From positions 317,501 to 381,500 of the forward strand of contig BROG01000400.1 in the NCBI GenBank assembly GCA_030159075.1: a stretch of DNA of 64,000 nucleotides, read 5' to 3'. Positions 21,589 to 32,039 of this stretch are shown here, piece after piece. Made by a program: the position numbers and the translations under genes. Within the stretch, counting starts at the first letter, position 1, and every line of letters begins with the position of its first letter. This DNA comes from Atrina japonica. Taxonomy: Eukaryota > Mollusca > Bivalvia > Pterioida > Pinnidae. The notes below the pieces were generated by a model that did not search any database, was not told the origin of the DNA, and was given only the letters and a program-made list of their open reading frames with translations.

Positions 21589-21847
21589 TACATGTAGTAG
21601 AAAGGGAAAAAAATCGAAATATTTATTTTTTTAAACACGGCTAATACCACTTTAAAATATCCGTGATATCCGTACACTAATCAATGCAATTATCACCTTT
21701 CTCATGTAGGACATCGGTGCATAATTCTTCCTTAACACTTAATATATTCGGTCATACTTGACATCTGTAATTGTGCGTATGTATCTGTGACCCTTTGACT
21801 ACCTCGTCACATGTGTGTAATCATATTATGTGTGTATAAAAAAGTCA

Positions 21848-22040
21848 GTCCTTGACCAAAACAAAAATTATAAACATAGTACCAAAGTTATAATGCTCAA
21901 TACGATTATTTCTGTAAATTGGCCTTTATCAGTTGTGCTCCAATTTATAAAAGATGCATATTTTCTAAGGAGAAAGTGGTATCATACAAGGCCAAATAAT
22001 AAATCTAAATGTATAGCAAAATCCAAATCAATACCGTAAT
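21848..22040 (-). mobile_element. R1 element with decayed hammerhead
   Basis: The minus strand carries 'gataccactttctcctta' and then the hammerhead-like segment at about 21898-21945: GCACAA, CTGATAA (one change from CTGATGA), AGGCCAATTTACA, GAAAT, AATC, GTA, TTGAGC. The R1 end motif follows ('actttggtactatg'). Confidence 0.7.
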
Positions 22041-22415
22041 ACTTGACAAGTGTAATTGTGACCAGGGAAACAGACATTGTTCTAGTCGAAAGGTAGGGCC
22101 TACTTGTTAAAAAAAACCATCGTAATAGTATATATTTTTATTGATTGTTCACCTGGTTGAGTAAAGTAAAAATCCATATAACCTTGTGGGTTGGAGTTTT
22201 GTGAACGCTTTCTTGACCTGGACGAGTTTAAACTTAGGTAATAAAGCATAACAATAAAATAACACTAACTAAAGTTATCGTTCCTACTTTGTTGCTGTTC
22301 CTTTCTGCTTAATCAGTTTCTAATATGCGTGATCGATAACATTATGTTTAAATATTTCTAATCTCCTTCAGTCTCCCCGATTGGGTGAAGAATATGATGT
22401 ATAGAACTAACTGGG
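22041..22415. other. Unassigned DNA
   Basis: Nothing recognised. Confidence 0.4.
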
Positions 22416-22417
22416 TT

Positions 22418-22448
<31 letters not shown>

Positions 22449-23075
22449 GTCTGTCTGTCTCTGCGTGTGTGTGTGTGTGGTCTGTCTGTCTCTGTGTATA
22501 TATGTGAATGTGGGTGTGTTTGTATGTTAGTGAGTGTGCGTATGTTAGTGTGTGTATGTATGTATATGAGAGAGTTTGTGCGTGCGTTAGTGTGTGTGTA
22601 TGACGTATGTGTGTGTCTGGCGAGTCTGTCTGTCTTTGTGTATTAGTGTGTCTGCGTGTGTATTTGTATAAGAGTGTGTGCGTGCGTTAGCGTGTGTATG
22701 TATGTGTATGAGAGTGTGTGCGTGCGTTAGTGTGTCTGTATGTGTCTGCCTGTCTGTCTTTGTGTTTTAGTGTGTCTGCGTGTATATTTGTATGAGAGTA
22801 TGTGCGTGCGTTAGTGTGGTTGCGGTAGTATGTGTACGTTAGTGTCTTTCTGTGTGTTTGTCTGTCTGTCTCTGTCTTTTTGTGTTAGTGTGTCTCTGCG
22901 TGTGTATGTGTTTCAGAGTATGTGCGTGCGTTAGTGAGTGTGTGTGCGGTAGTATTTGTGCGTTAGTGTGTCTGTGTTTGTCTGTCTCTGTCTTTGTGTG
23001 TTAGTGTGTCTCTGCATGTGTATGTGCGTGCGTTAGTGAGTGTTTGTGCGGTAGTATGTGTGCGTTAGTGTGTGT
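22416..23075. repeat. TG-rich complex minisatellite
   Basis: A 660-bp run of TG, TCTG and TGCG words. Beyond the dinucleotide texture a longer unit of about 110-130 bp recurs, containing 'gtgcgtgcgttagtg', 'tctgtctgtc', 'ttgtgt.ttagtgtgtct' and 'gcggtagtat'. The Cys-Val-rich frame over it is spurious. Confidence 0.85.
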
Positions 23076-23149
23076 TCAGCTGGCGTGCCCGTTTAGCTGT
23101 GTGTGACAGATTAAGAGGAAGCGTCCGTACACTTTCTCTGTTAAATGTA

Positions 23150-23504
23150 TAGATATATAAAACATCACATCTGGAAACCAAGAGGTGGGATCAGGTGCCA
23201 TGGAGGAGTAAGCATCACCTGTCGACCGGTCACACCCGCCGTGAGTTGAGGCCACAGTCAAGTCCAAATGAAATACGCGAAGAACGAATCCTCGTCACAA
23301 TAGTTACAGACGTCTCAATAACCGTCAACGAAAAGGCAACTCAACATTTCACCTAGTGAAACAGAAATCGCAAAAAAGACTGTTTTACCGACCGTAAAAT
23401 TTGGGGAACGTTGACATCGAACGCGGTTTTCGATATCCCTGTGTCAATAATTTGTCAGTGAGTAGTTTACATCAGTATATGAAATGTTCATATGTTGAAC
23501 ACAC

Positions 23505-23508
<4 letters not shown>
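23150..23508 (-). pseudogene. PLE-A copy A4: ORF tail plus 3' module
   Basis: The minus strand reads 'gttcaacatatgaacatttc', then the tail matching A1/A3 ('gggatatcgaaaaccgcg', 'ttttacggtcggtaaaac'), then the 3' module with 'ggtcgacaggtgatgcttac'. The upstream (5') edge is cut by a TA microsatellite at 23507. Confidence 0.75.

Positions 23509-23560
<52 letters not shown>
23507..23560. repeat. (TA)n microsatellite
   Basis: About 52 bp of TA dinucleotide. Confidence 0.97.
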
Positions 23561-23563
<3 letters not shown>

Positions 23564-23638
23564 GACGTAATCTTTTGTTTTCTGTCGTCCAGTATTTCAA
23601 AGAATGGACAGGTAACACCTGCATCAATCAGTCCAGTA

Positions 23639-23691
23639 TTTTACCTTTAAGTGTCCAATATTTTGCAAATATTGGACATCTAAAGGTAAAA
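23639..23691. repeat. Compact foldback hairpin
   Basis: TTTTACCTTTA-ag-TGTCCAATATTT, a 3-nt centre (tgc), AAATATTGGACA-tc-TAAAGGTAAAA. This is a 53-bp inverted repeat with arms that match except for one 2-nt internal mismatch. A related 'gtccagtattt' lies just upstream, at about 23587 and 23631. Confidence 0.9.
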
Positions 23692-24456
23692 AAATAAATA
23701 CAAAGAAGGAATAGAACATAGAATAATGATAAATTGTCTCCAAAATTTATTGTTGAAAAGTTAAAACTTAACTATGAAACTGATGATGTTATGGACAGTA
23801 AATCGCAAAATCTAATTTATACAAAGTTAAAAAAGAAATAAGAAACACTTCCTTAATCAGAAAAATTAAGGAAACTTCACATATACAGATAACCTATATG
23901 CCTTTATACCGGTATTAATTCTTTGGGGTTTTTGTCACTTTTCTCATGTTCCATATCATCAGAAAATGTTTTGATCTCGCATGTTTTCATTTACCTGTTT
24001 TGAACAATATTGTCAATTAGTTTTAATTGTTCTGATGTTCTCTTCTAACTTCTGACAGCATTATCCATGTGTTTTTTCTTATAACAACTGTTCGTCAATG
24101 CCTGCACTTAATACAAATGGGTACAGCAGTAGTAGTTCCCAGGGAGTGATTAGAATAAATCCTTCGAATCCTGTCTTTTTTACACAGTTTTTCTATTGTT
24201 TGTTGTAAGAGGTGGACCAGAATGTCATCGAACCATACATTGCTGAAAAAGAAATTTCCTTACTCCTACACATTTGTTCTTGACTTGTAGCAGTGCAATA
24301 GGTTCACAATGAAATAAAAAAAAAAAGTCATGTGAAAACGATGGGAGTACTGTTTACTACTACTGTAGTAGTCCAACCAGTTAGTGGAACTCCTTAAAGG
24401 AAATTAATCGGATGTAAGAACAGTAATCAAAATGTTTTAAATATGATACAAGCATC
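23692..24456. other. Unassigned DNA
   Basis: Nothing recognised. Confidence 0.4.
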
Positions 24457-24523
24457 AAACCGCCTATTATCTGAAGATATTGACGCCTCGGACAATCCAA
24501 TATCTTCACATAATAGTCGGTTT
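24457..24523. mobile_element. Foldback MITE
   Basis: The arms AAACCGCCTATTATCTGAAG and, reversed, AAACCGACTATTATGTGAAG continue through ATATTG around a 15-nt centre. Weaker pairing extends outward for about 20 more bases. Confidence 0.8.
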
Positions 24524-24822
24524 TCATCTTATATTCAATACTTTAACCAGCAGCACTATATAGACTATATAAGATCTAGGAGATACAAGTCATGAATCGA
24601 ATTAAAAACAGCTGTAGCGGATGCTAGTTTGATTAGTTTATTTATTTTTGTTTTTCAATTCGTATTGTACTATTAATGTCTTATTTTCTTACAGCAATTA
24701 ACACGTTTTGACTTATTTTCAGTTATATTCCATTTCCCAATTGTTATTATAACACGCTTCAAATGTCGTTTACATGCAGCCATCTTGCTTTTCAGTGATT
24801 AAAACATATACATTGTATAAGC

Positions 24823-25165
24823 CGTTTGCTCTCCACTGAAACTGGGGTTTTGTTAAATTTATTATATTTTACTTAATCATCATATTTGTATTTTACAGCA
24901 ATGTTTTTAATTTTACCATACATAACTGAATTGTGAATATGCTGAAATTTTTGGTTTGCTAACAAAACTTTTACCCATTTACTGCAATACAAAAATTTGT
25001 AAAAGTTTGTGTGGGTAAATGCAGAGTTGATAAAACAGCACCCATAGTTCTTTCTGTTTCATGCATAAGTAGGTCGTATGCAAATCAGATACTCTGGGCC
25101 ATATGACAGTAGACTGGCATGGGATTGTATCATAAATTCATAACTATTTTTTATGAACCGAAAAA
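24823..25165 (+). repeat. Dispersed repeat R3, copy 1
   Basis: About 340 bp matching 62539-62865 in the same orientation: 'ttttaccatacataactgaa', 'agtttgtgtgggtaaatgca', 'gataaaacagcacc', 'tgacagtagactg'. There are no coding features. The class is unknown. Confidence 0.8.
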
Positions 25166-25464
25166 AAATCGAATTTGAATTCCAATATTCAATATCGGTT
25201 TTCTGGTCAATATCACAACACTCAAAAGTCCATAGCTGTTTTATTATATAAATATTTAGATACATGTATATACTAATCCTACAATGTAAGCAACAATCAG
25301 AGTAATTCCAATAATGTAAAAGGGAATTTCCATATTCTATTTTTTGAAATGATATTCACTGGTTTTCCATAGAATATGTAGATATATTTTGAAAGGTTAA
25401 ATACCGGCTTATCCAATCAGAAACCGTTTATTTTTAATTTATATAATAAAAGTTGATATTTAGT

Positions 25465-25985
25465 TTACTCCCGTTGATTAGGAGGAGGGGTGTAATAAAT
25501 ACTTACCTTTTACAGTTGTTGACGTACTCAGTTTCGTCTACATGCATTGGTTTGTTGTAATTTTCTTTAGATGTAGTATCATGTACTCTTCTCACTCCTA
25601 TTAATTTTTATTTTTTTCAGATACACAGTTTTATTTTGTTACCCGTCGTCGAGCTCTTTATACTTTTGTTATTATTTCATTTTAGTTTATTATAATAAAA
25701 TCATTTATTTATTGCGATTATCTGTCTTTGAGTTTTTGTTTACACACACAGTACACAGACAAACCCATTCCGCGTCATCCGGCGTAACGAACTAGGGGCC
25801 AGTTATCGGTGTTCGCGGATCTAACCAAATTCGTTGGGTATTTATAAAATAAGCATCCATTGGATCTCGCTTGAGCCGGGACACCCTCCTACAACACAGC
25901 ACTAAAATGACTAACGACACGGACAAAAATGAATTTAATTTTCAGGACATTTTCCTACCTTGGGACGAAATGATTAAAATTACAT
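25465..25985 (+). mobile_element. Possible solo LTR plus leader (weak)
   Basis: The segment from 'tgtaataaatactta' to 'acacagtacaca' has a TATAATAAAATC stretch and poly(A)-like signals. It is followed by a GC-richer leader ('ccgcgtcatccggcgtaacg', 'gagccgggacaccctcct') and a short ATG frame at 25907-25987, which looks like the 5' end of an LTR element. There is no matching second LTR and no clear primer-binding site. Confidence 0.3.
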
Positions 25986-26444
25986 AAACAACACACACAC
26001 ACGAACGTGTACACAAACAGAGACATTTACGCATGCAAACTCACCAACACACACTATTTAAGGTGTGTGTGTGTGTGCGCGCGTGTGTGATTCCCCCTCT
26101 AGATCTTTTCACATCATGTAAGGGATTGTTTTTAGAAAATATAAAAAATATTCTGAGAGAAAAAGAATTTATATCCTTTTGTGAACGAGAAAATTTAATG
26201 GTAGATGTGACAGAATGGAGCTAAATCATGATATTAAGGACGACAAAAATGAAGTTAATTAATATAATTGGATAAAACCATCAAGTGATCACTGACAGAA
26301 TTGAAATTTCAGATGGTAAGGTATTGACGACGGTTTTATGTGAAACATATATATGTATAATGATTGAATTTAGTATCAGTGATATTATATATCCCGATAT
26401 GGCTCAATACTACATTAAAAATAAATGTTTTAAAGATTACAGGA

Positions 26445-26820
26445 TGATTTATTTAATTAAACATATGAATGTAGAAACTTATCCTTTAAATACTGGATTC
26501 AACAATTTGTTCAATTGATACAAATATAAAACATCTCAGATACCAAAGTATAAATATTTAGAATGTCCAGGACATAAATACAAATCCGGCAAAAAGAAAT
26601 ATTACAAGTCAATAATTTACCTTATGCACATAGATGACTACGGCAAGTAGATGTGGTACGAGTACTGTAGGCTTCAGTGGAAATATGCATTGAAGACCAC
26701 AAGGCATCAAGTTATATTCAAAAATAAAAAGGAAGGAAAGAATTTCATTGCACAAAATATACATAGTTAAGTCAATGAAAACCTTGGTATAAAAGAATTA
26801 ATCGCTTTATACCCGAAAAA
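26445..26820 (-). mobile_element. Probable 3' LTR of the Gypsy element
   Basis: It matches 30263-30575 in direct orientation on the other side of the pol remnant: 'attggattcaacaatttgtt' (here 'actggattcaac'), 'gtcaataatttaccttatgc', 'agatgtggtacgagtactgt', 'ggaaagaatttcattgcaca'. It is split by a PLE-A tail insertion. Similarity stops at about 26445, so the outer end may be truncated. Confidence 0.7.
26526..26592 (-). mobile_element. PLE-A tail (A5) inserted in the LTR
   Basis: About 66 bp of the PLE-A terminus ('aacatctcagataccaaagt', 'gtccaggacat') splits the LTR between 'atacaaa' and 'aaagaaat', which are contiguous in the other LTR. It is strongly 5'-truncated. Confidence 0.8.
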
Positions 26821-26935
26821 TATCACATGCGCCAACGTTATGCGCGTACGTTTCGTCTCAGTGAGCCAGCGTGACATTAAAAAAATGTCACATGCGCCAA
26901 CGTAATGCGCGTACGGTTCGTCTCAGTGAGAGCTT
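26819..26935. repeat. Tandem duplication, about 62 bp unit
   Basis: 'cacatgcgccaacgt.atgcg' and 'gtctcagtgag' occur at about 26824 and 26887 in two nearly identical units. It sits directly beside the LTR end. Confidence 0.85.
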
Positions 26936-27064
26936 TTCGCCGTAGCCAAAATATTTACAGTAGGCTATTTGTTTTGTACTTTTTAGCTTGCTGGTAAATA
27001 GTTGAGATGTCAAATATCTATGGTAATATGATAAAGCAACAAATATGACACTATGTATAATAAA

Positions 27065-27176
27065 ATAAATATTACATTCATGAGAGGGTGATATTGCATA
27101 TTTTCACCCCTTGGTCAACAATGTTTCCTCGGGTTGAAAATCTGCAAGATCGCCCTCTCATGAATGTAATATTTAT
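27065..27176. mobile_element. Foldback MITE, about 50-bp arms
   Basis: The left arm ATAAATATTACATTCATGAG and its inverted copy on the right extend through 'agggygat.ttgca'. A small centre ('tcaacaatgttt') separates the arms. It lies inside or at the edge of the Gypsy remnant, downstream of the integrase tail. Confidence 0.85.
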
Positions 27177-27189
27177 ATAATGTCTCACA

Positions 27190-27935
27190 AAGTTTATCAT
27201 ATTTTACACAAAGTGTTCTGTACAACTGTTCGATATACTCTCCTGAATCGCTGAATTACTGTTTTAGTAACACTTCGCGTCAAACGTTTACATTTTTCAA
27301 TATCATTATCAGTATCACAGTCAGAATCATCTTTCTTATCTTTTGATGTAAGTTTTATATCACGGCGATTGATTGTTTGTAGTTGGCCATCATATGATTG
27401 AACTGTATACACATATCTTGCACATTTTTTACTATAAACTGTTTCTTTACCCATAGATCATCGAATTTGTGTCGTCCCGTGAATGCTCTATTCCGAACAT
27501 AGACGAAATCTCCTACTTCTACTTTCAGGATCTATGATTGAACAATCATGTCTCGCTTTACGTTTTGCTGCAATATTTTCCAAATGAATCTTTGCATGTT
27601 TGAAAATTGAAATTATATTATTGTGATGTTTTTTCAATACATTCATTAAATTGAATCGTACTGTTTGCTTCCATAGTACAGTTTACGCAGTTGTTGTGAA
27701 TGTTGTACTCTTTCACGGTAAAACCATTCGTTTTCTTTGCCGTGGGATGGTTCGAGTACCATAAAGTCTATTGCCAATATTTGTAGCCGTTATGAAACTA
27801 GTAATTTTTACTTTTAGATTCTCGTCTTTTGCCAAATTAAACCTTTCACAATTTTTACAAAATGTTTTGATGTCATTAAACATTCCGGGCCAGTAGCATC
27901 TTTCTTTTAATTCCTTGGTGACCTATATTATCATG
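27190..27935 (-). pseudogene. Ty3/Gypsy integrase remnant
   Basis: Reading the minus strand from 27935: a zinc-binding stretch ('IGHQGIK', then after a frameshift 'CYWPGMFNDIKTFCKNC' with the paired Cys). Next is the start of the integrase core ('LAIDFMVLEPS', with the first acidic residue), then a large gap. The C-terminal region follows ('GRHKFDDLWV' and, in frame 27454-27197, 'YVYTVQSYDGQLQTINRRDI'). Most of the DDE catalytic core is missing and at least two frames are needed. In the family this enzyme inserts the cDNA; this copy cannot. Confidence 0.8.
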
Positions 27936-28315
27936 GCAGTGATTTAAAAATTCCGTTTCAAAGAATCCGGTAAAACTAATTGGCGAGTTTCACCTTTGAT
28001 TGGATCACAGAATGTGCTATACAGAATCCCATTATCGACACTTAATCTATTCTACTGTCGTAATAGAACAATCACTTTATTGTCACGATCCTGTCTGCTT
28101 TCTTTGTTTGGATAAACACCTTGTTTTCAGTAATCCATGAACTGATTAATAACTTTGTCCTTTGATTGCAATGTTTTCAATTCGTCTGGCTTTTGAACAG
28201 GTAATGTGAATTGCATTTCCTCACAATTTATTTCATTCAAAGTTTGTGGTTTCCAGTCATCTCACCTGTTATCTCTTTTGTCTTGGAACATTTTCAATAG
28301 CGCATCTTCGTAGAA

Positions 28316-28760
28316 TTAATCAGTTTCAAATTTACAAGAAAGTGCATCTGAATTGGAATTATGTATTCCTCGTCGATATTTGATTTCAAACTTGAATAAT
28401 GCTAATAGGGACACCAATCTCTCTTCATATGCACCCAACTTTGAGACCTGTAAATAAACAAGTTTATTGTCTGTGTAAACTGCAAATGTAGATCCCACAA
28501 AGATAATAAGATAAAAAAGAATTTTTCCTTTACGCTCCAGTACAATGCTAACAATTTAAGTTTACGTGAGCTATAATTGTTCGCGTTTTTTTTTTTCATT
28601 TGGTCGCAAAGGTCTACTTGCATAACTAATAACGTGATTTTTCCCATCATATTCTTGGGAAAGTACAGCTCCTAATCCACTAAAACTTGCATCCACTTCT
28701 ATGATAAACAGTTTAGTGTAATCTGCATATCCTAGAATTGGGGCTGATGTTAGCATATCC
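28316..28760 (-). pseudogene. Ty3/Gypsy RNase H domain remnant
   Basis: The frame 28756-28571 shows 'FIIEVDASFSGLGAVLSQ', holding the first catalytic Asp, and 'VISYASRPL'. After a frame change, 28498-28316 shows 'FAVYTDNK' (another catalytic Asp), 'LGAYEERLV' and 'YRRGIHNSNSDALS'. These are the conserved landmarks of retroelement RNase H in the right order. A region between them is frame-shifted near a poly-T run. Confidence 0.85.
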
Positions 28761-28924
28761 TTCAGTTTTTGAAACGGTTCAGCATATTTGCAATTCCAAT
28801 TCGATTGAAATAGTTTCTTTGAAGAGTTGTTTGACAGTTCGTACAGAGTAGAAGCTAACTGGCAATTGCTTTAATACATCTCCTGTAGTATGACGCTAGT
28901 CCTAAGAATGTTCTTTAGTTATTT

Positions 28925-29700
28925 TCATCTTACTGATAGCTTTGGTTTATTACTATTTGTTGATATGCCTTTATTTGAAACCGTATGTCCCAAGAAGTTA
29001 ACTTTACATTTGACAAAATCACATTTCTTTAGTTTTATTTTTAGTCCGAGATGACATAGACGCTTGAAAACTATTTGGAGTCTCTCAATGTGTTCTTCAA
29101 TTGATTTTGAGAATACAATTATATCATCCAAAAAGATGAATAGAAGTTGAAATACTTCATCACGAAAGCAATGTTGCATAAGACACTGGAATGTTGCGAG
29201 TTCGTTACAAACACCGAATGACTTTTGGTTATATTTATGCAGGCCAGGTGTCGTGAATGCAGTTTTACACCTATCCGATTCTTCCATGACAACCTGATTA
29301 TATCCTGATGTAAAACATAGAGTTGAAAAGAATTTTGATGCAGTTAAAATGTCAAAAGATTCCTCTACTCTTGGCAATGGAAAAGCATCTTTCACTGTTT
29401 TAGAATTTAGTTTTCTATAATCCACACACAGTATAATCTCAATATATTTTTTTTCTTACGATCACTATCGGTGAAGCATATGCATTTGTGCTTTCACAAA
29501 TGATGTTTGTCTCTAATAAATCTCTTATGTGTTGTTTTACTTACTGGAATTGATTCGGCAGTATCCTTCGGACAGGTAGGTTTACAGGGTTATCATCTGT
29601 TACTTCGATCTTGTGTTTCACAGTTGTTGTGTATCCGATATCTATATCGGATTTGGAAAATACATCCTGGTTATCTATAAAAAGTTTCCCTTTATGTTTT
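28925..29700 (-). pseudogene. Ty3/Gypsy reverse transcriptase remnant
   Basis: The 166-residue frame 29425-28925 begins 'MDYRKLNSKTV' and has the RT palm: 'TSGYNQV', 'FIFLDDIIVFS' (paired catalytic Asp intact) and 'KCKVNFLGHTVS'. In the first catalytic motif the usual aspartate before TSGY is replaced ('STLCFTSGY'), so polymerase activity is not expected. Upstream (29700-29450) frames give 'VFSKSDIDIGYT', 'NLPVRRILPNQFQ' and a stop, then 'HIRDLLETNII' in a shifted frame. No gag or protease was recognised above this. RT, RNase H and integrase follow in the Ty3/Gypsy order. Confidence 0.9.
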
Positions 29701-30262
29701 ATTTCTCTTTCTCTGTAGCATTTATCTTATCTAAATTTACTGGGATAATAAATTTATCGTTGTGAACATACCGTATAAGTGGAACTTTCAGCGAGACACA
29801 AATTTAGCGTTTTGTCCTAATATATGGTATATAATTTTAGCGAGAAGTAATTTTAACGATTTTTTGAGTTAGAAAGGATATTTTTTTTATCTACAATTAG
29901 GAATGAGTTGTTAGCGATATTTAATTTTAGCGATCTCAGCAACCTCGCTAATAATGCCAAAATTGAATCCCCGCTAAAATTTCTGCTAATACGGTATGTT
30001 ACCTTGATCTATAGGTAAACTGTGATGTTTTCCAGTTTAAAATCCCTGTAGTCCTGTGTTGTCATCAGTGTACAAGAAAACCGTTCCGTTGTTTTAACAC
30101 TACAGTAGAACTAACGACGCCCAAAACAAAGTACAGTTTAAGTTTCTTTCAATGAGCTCTTTTATTTTCTATAAAAAGAACGGCAATCTGTACAAAGACA
30201 AAGCAACATACACTGAGACAGAATTCAGTCATTGACAAGGCATACAATTGTACAATTATAAG
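29700..30262 (-). other. Gypsy 5' region, no recognisable gag
   Basis: This lies between the RT remnant and the 5' LTR match. I see no CCHC knuckle or protease motif. Either gag was lost or it has decayed beyond recognition. Confidence 0.5.
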
Positions 30263-30575
30263 ACGATTAATTTAACATATGAATCTAGTTAAAAAAAACT
30301 GATCCTTTAAAAATATTGGATTCAACAATTTGTTCAATTAATACAAAAAAGAAATACCACAAGTCAATAATTTACCTTATGCGTTAGTTGTCTCTGGCAA
30401 ATAGATGTGGTACGAGTACTGTAGGCTTCGGTAGCGATATACACTGAATACCACACAAGACACCCAGTTATATTAAAAAAATAAAAAGGAGGGAAAGAAT
30501 TTCATTGCACAAAATATACAAAGTTCAGGCAATGAGAAACTTGATATAAAAGCACCCATCGCTTTACACCAGAAT
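30263..30575 (-). mobile_element. Probable 5' LTR of the Gypsy element
   Basis: It is the direct-repeat partner of 26445-26820. On the minus strand, 'gcttttatatcaag' near its upstream end could be a TATA box. The repeat may continue to about 30110, beyond the part matched by the other LTR. Confidence 0.65.
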
Positions 30576-30694
30576 TGCTCACTGTTTCAATCCCTAGCTT
30601 CAGGCAAAGTAAAACAATTGAACTGTGTCATTGCAATACTGTCAGCCAAACAAAGTGGAACAAAATAATCATAATTTTTCAGTTCACCTACCTA

Positions 30695-30696
<2 letters not shown>

Positions 30697-30766
<70 letters not shown>

Positions 30767-30788
30767 TGTGTGTGTGTGTGTGTGTGAG
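30697..30788. repeat. (TA)n(TG)n microsatellite
   Basis: About 66 bp of TA followed by TG dinucleotides. Confidence 0.97.
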
Positions 30789-30789
30789 T

Positions 30790-31384
30790 ATCTGTGTGTA
30801 TTCGATTGTGTGTTGATTTATTTATGAGTTTTGTTTGAAATCAGCTTCTTTTTTGTTTTATATACGTTTTCATTGTGAATATCAAATTTTCATAATAAGA
30901 AAAACATGAAAGTGTTATTTCTATTAATCCTCTTATATCGATTTCCGTCATTTTTTGTTAGATCTATGTTTCGTGAATATTTTTATATAGATTTAACAAG
31001 GACGATGACCAGTTAGAATGCTATTACTTTTTTTAACCTGGCAATAAATTCATTCGCTAAATAGAAAAAAAATAAACATCTATGTGTTACCGTAATGTAG
31101 GTTGGGTGTGACTTGATCTGTACTCTTATATAACGTAACACTTTTCTGCCTTTGATTCTCCTATTACCTTGAAATAGATCACAATTTACACTGAAGGCGA
31201 TGTGATGCCTTGAAGGCGAGAGGCATCACCACCACATTTACATCATCATCATCATCATCATCATCATCGTCTCGGTTCCTCATTTTAATTATGTCTTGCA
31301 GTCAGTGAGCATTTGAGGTAGGTTGAACCCCATATTGTAACTTGTGGCATTAGCTGTATACAGCTGTATACTAAACAATATTAT
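30790..31384. other. Unassigned DNA with (CAT)n
   Basis: A (CAT)n run lies at about 31239-31268. Nothing else seen. Confidence 0.45.
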
Positions 31385-31651
31385 CTACTTTTACTACCTG
31401 TGCTTGGTGTACAATAACAAACAAGAAATATACACAGGCATAAAAATCTGATATTCCTATATATTTTGTTTAAATAAGGTGGTATTTATATACAAATAGT
31501 AAGACTCATAGAGTTAATCAATTGCAATCAAAAAAGTGCCATAACTGGCTTTCATAAGCAATTTTCACAAAATATATAGGAATTTAAGAATTTTTATGCC
31601 ATTGTATATTTCTTTTAAATTATTGTATATAGCAATCTAAGTAGTAACAAA
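31385..31651 (+). mobile_element. R2 element with both inverted arms
   Basis: The left arm ('gtacaataacaaacaagaaa', 'atacacaggcataaaaatc', 'attcctatatattttg') and the right arm ('ttttcacaaaatatatagga', 'atttttatgcc', 'ttgtatatagcaatctaagt') are inverted copies of each other over about 95 bp. This is a foldback, non-coding element. Confidence 0.8.
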
Positions 31652-31652
31652 G

Positions 31653-31730
31653 GAAAAAAAAACAAAAACAAAAACAAAAACAAACAAACAAACAAAACAA
31701 AAAACAAAAAAACAAAAAAAAGAGAGAGAG
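31653..31730. repeat. A-rich (CAAAA)n tract
   Basis: Imperfect CAAAA/CAAA repeats end in (AG)n. Confidence 0.9.
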
Positions 31731-32039
31731 ATCCCAGAGGGATATTGGCGCCAACCATCGAATGTTCTTCATTTGATCTGTGACAGAATGTTCTTTTCTC
31801 TTATTTTGTGGCTCAACAATGAATTTGAACTAAAACCTAAATATTTGTCAAGTGCTTTCTCACACGATTATATCATGACCAAATATAAACTGCTATAATC
31901 CAAGATAGCTTAACCATATCTGTCAACCTCTAAGAGTGAAAATGCTGGTCATGATTTGCATTGAATAAAACAAGAATTACACGTAATAATATGTCTCGCT
32001 GGTCCCTGCTTTGATATCAAATGTAGCAAAGTGTATTAA

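Noticed and set aside
22422..22646. Cys-Val-rich small protein
   Set aside because: Translation of a TG repeat.
23776..23800. CTGATGA near a TA repeat as a hammerhead core
   Set aside because: No GAAA follows at stem II distance and no complementary stem I.
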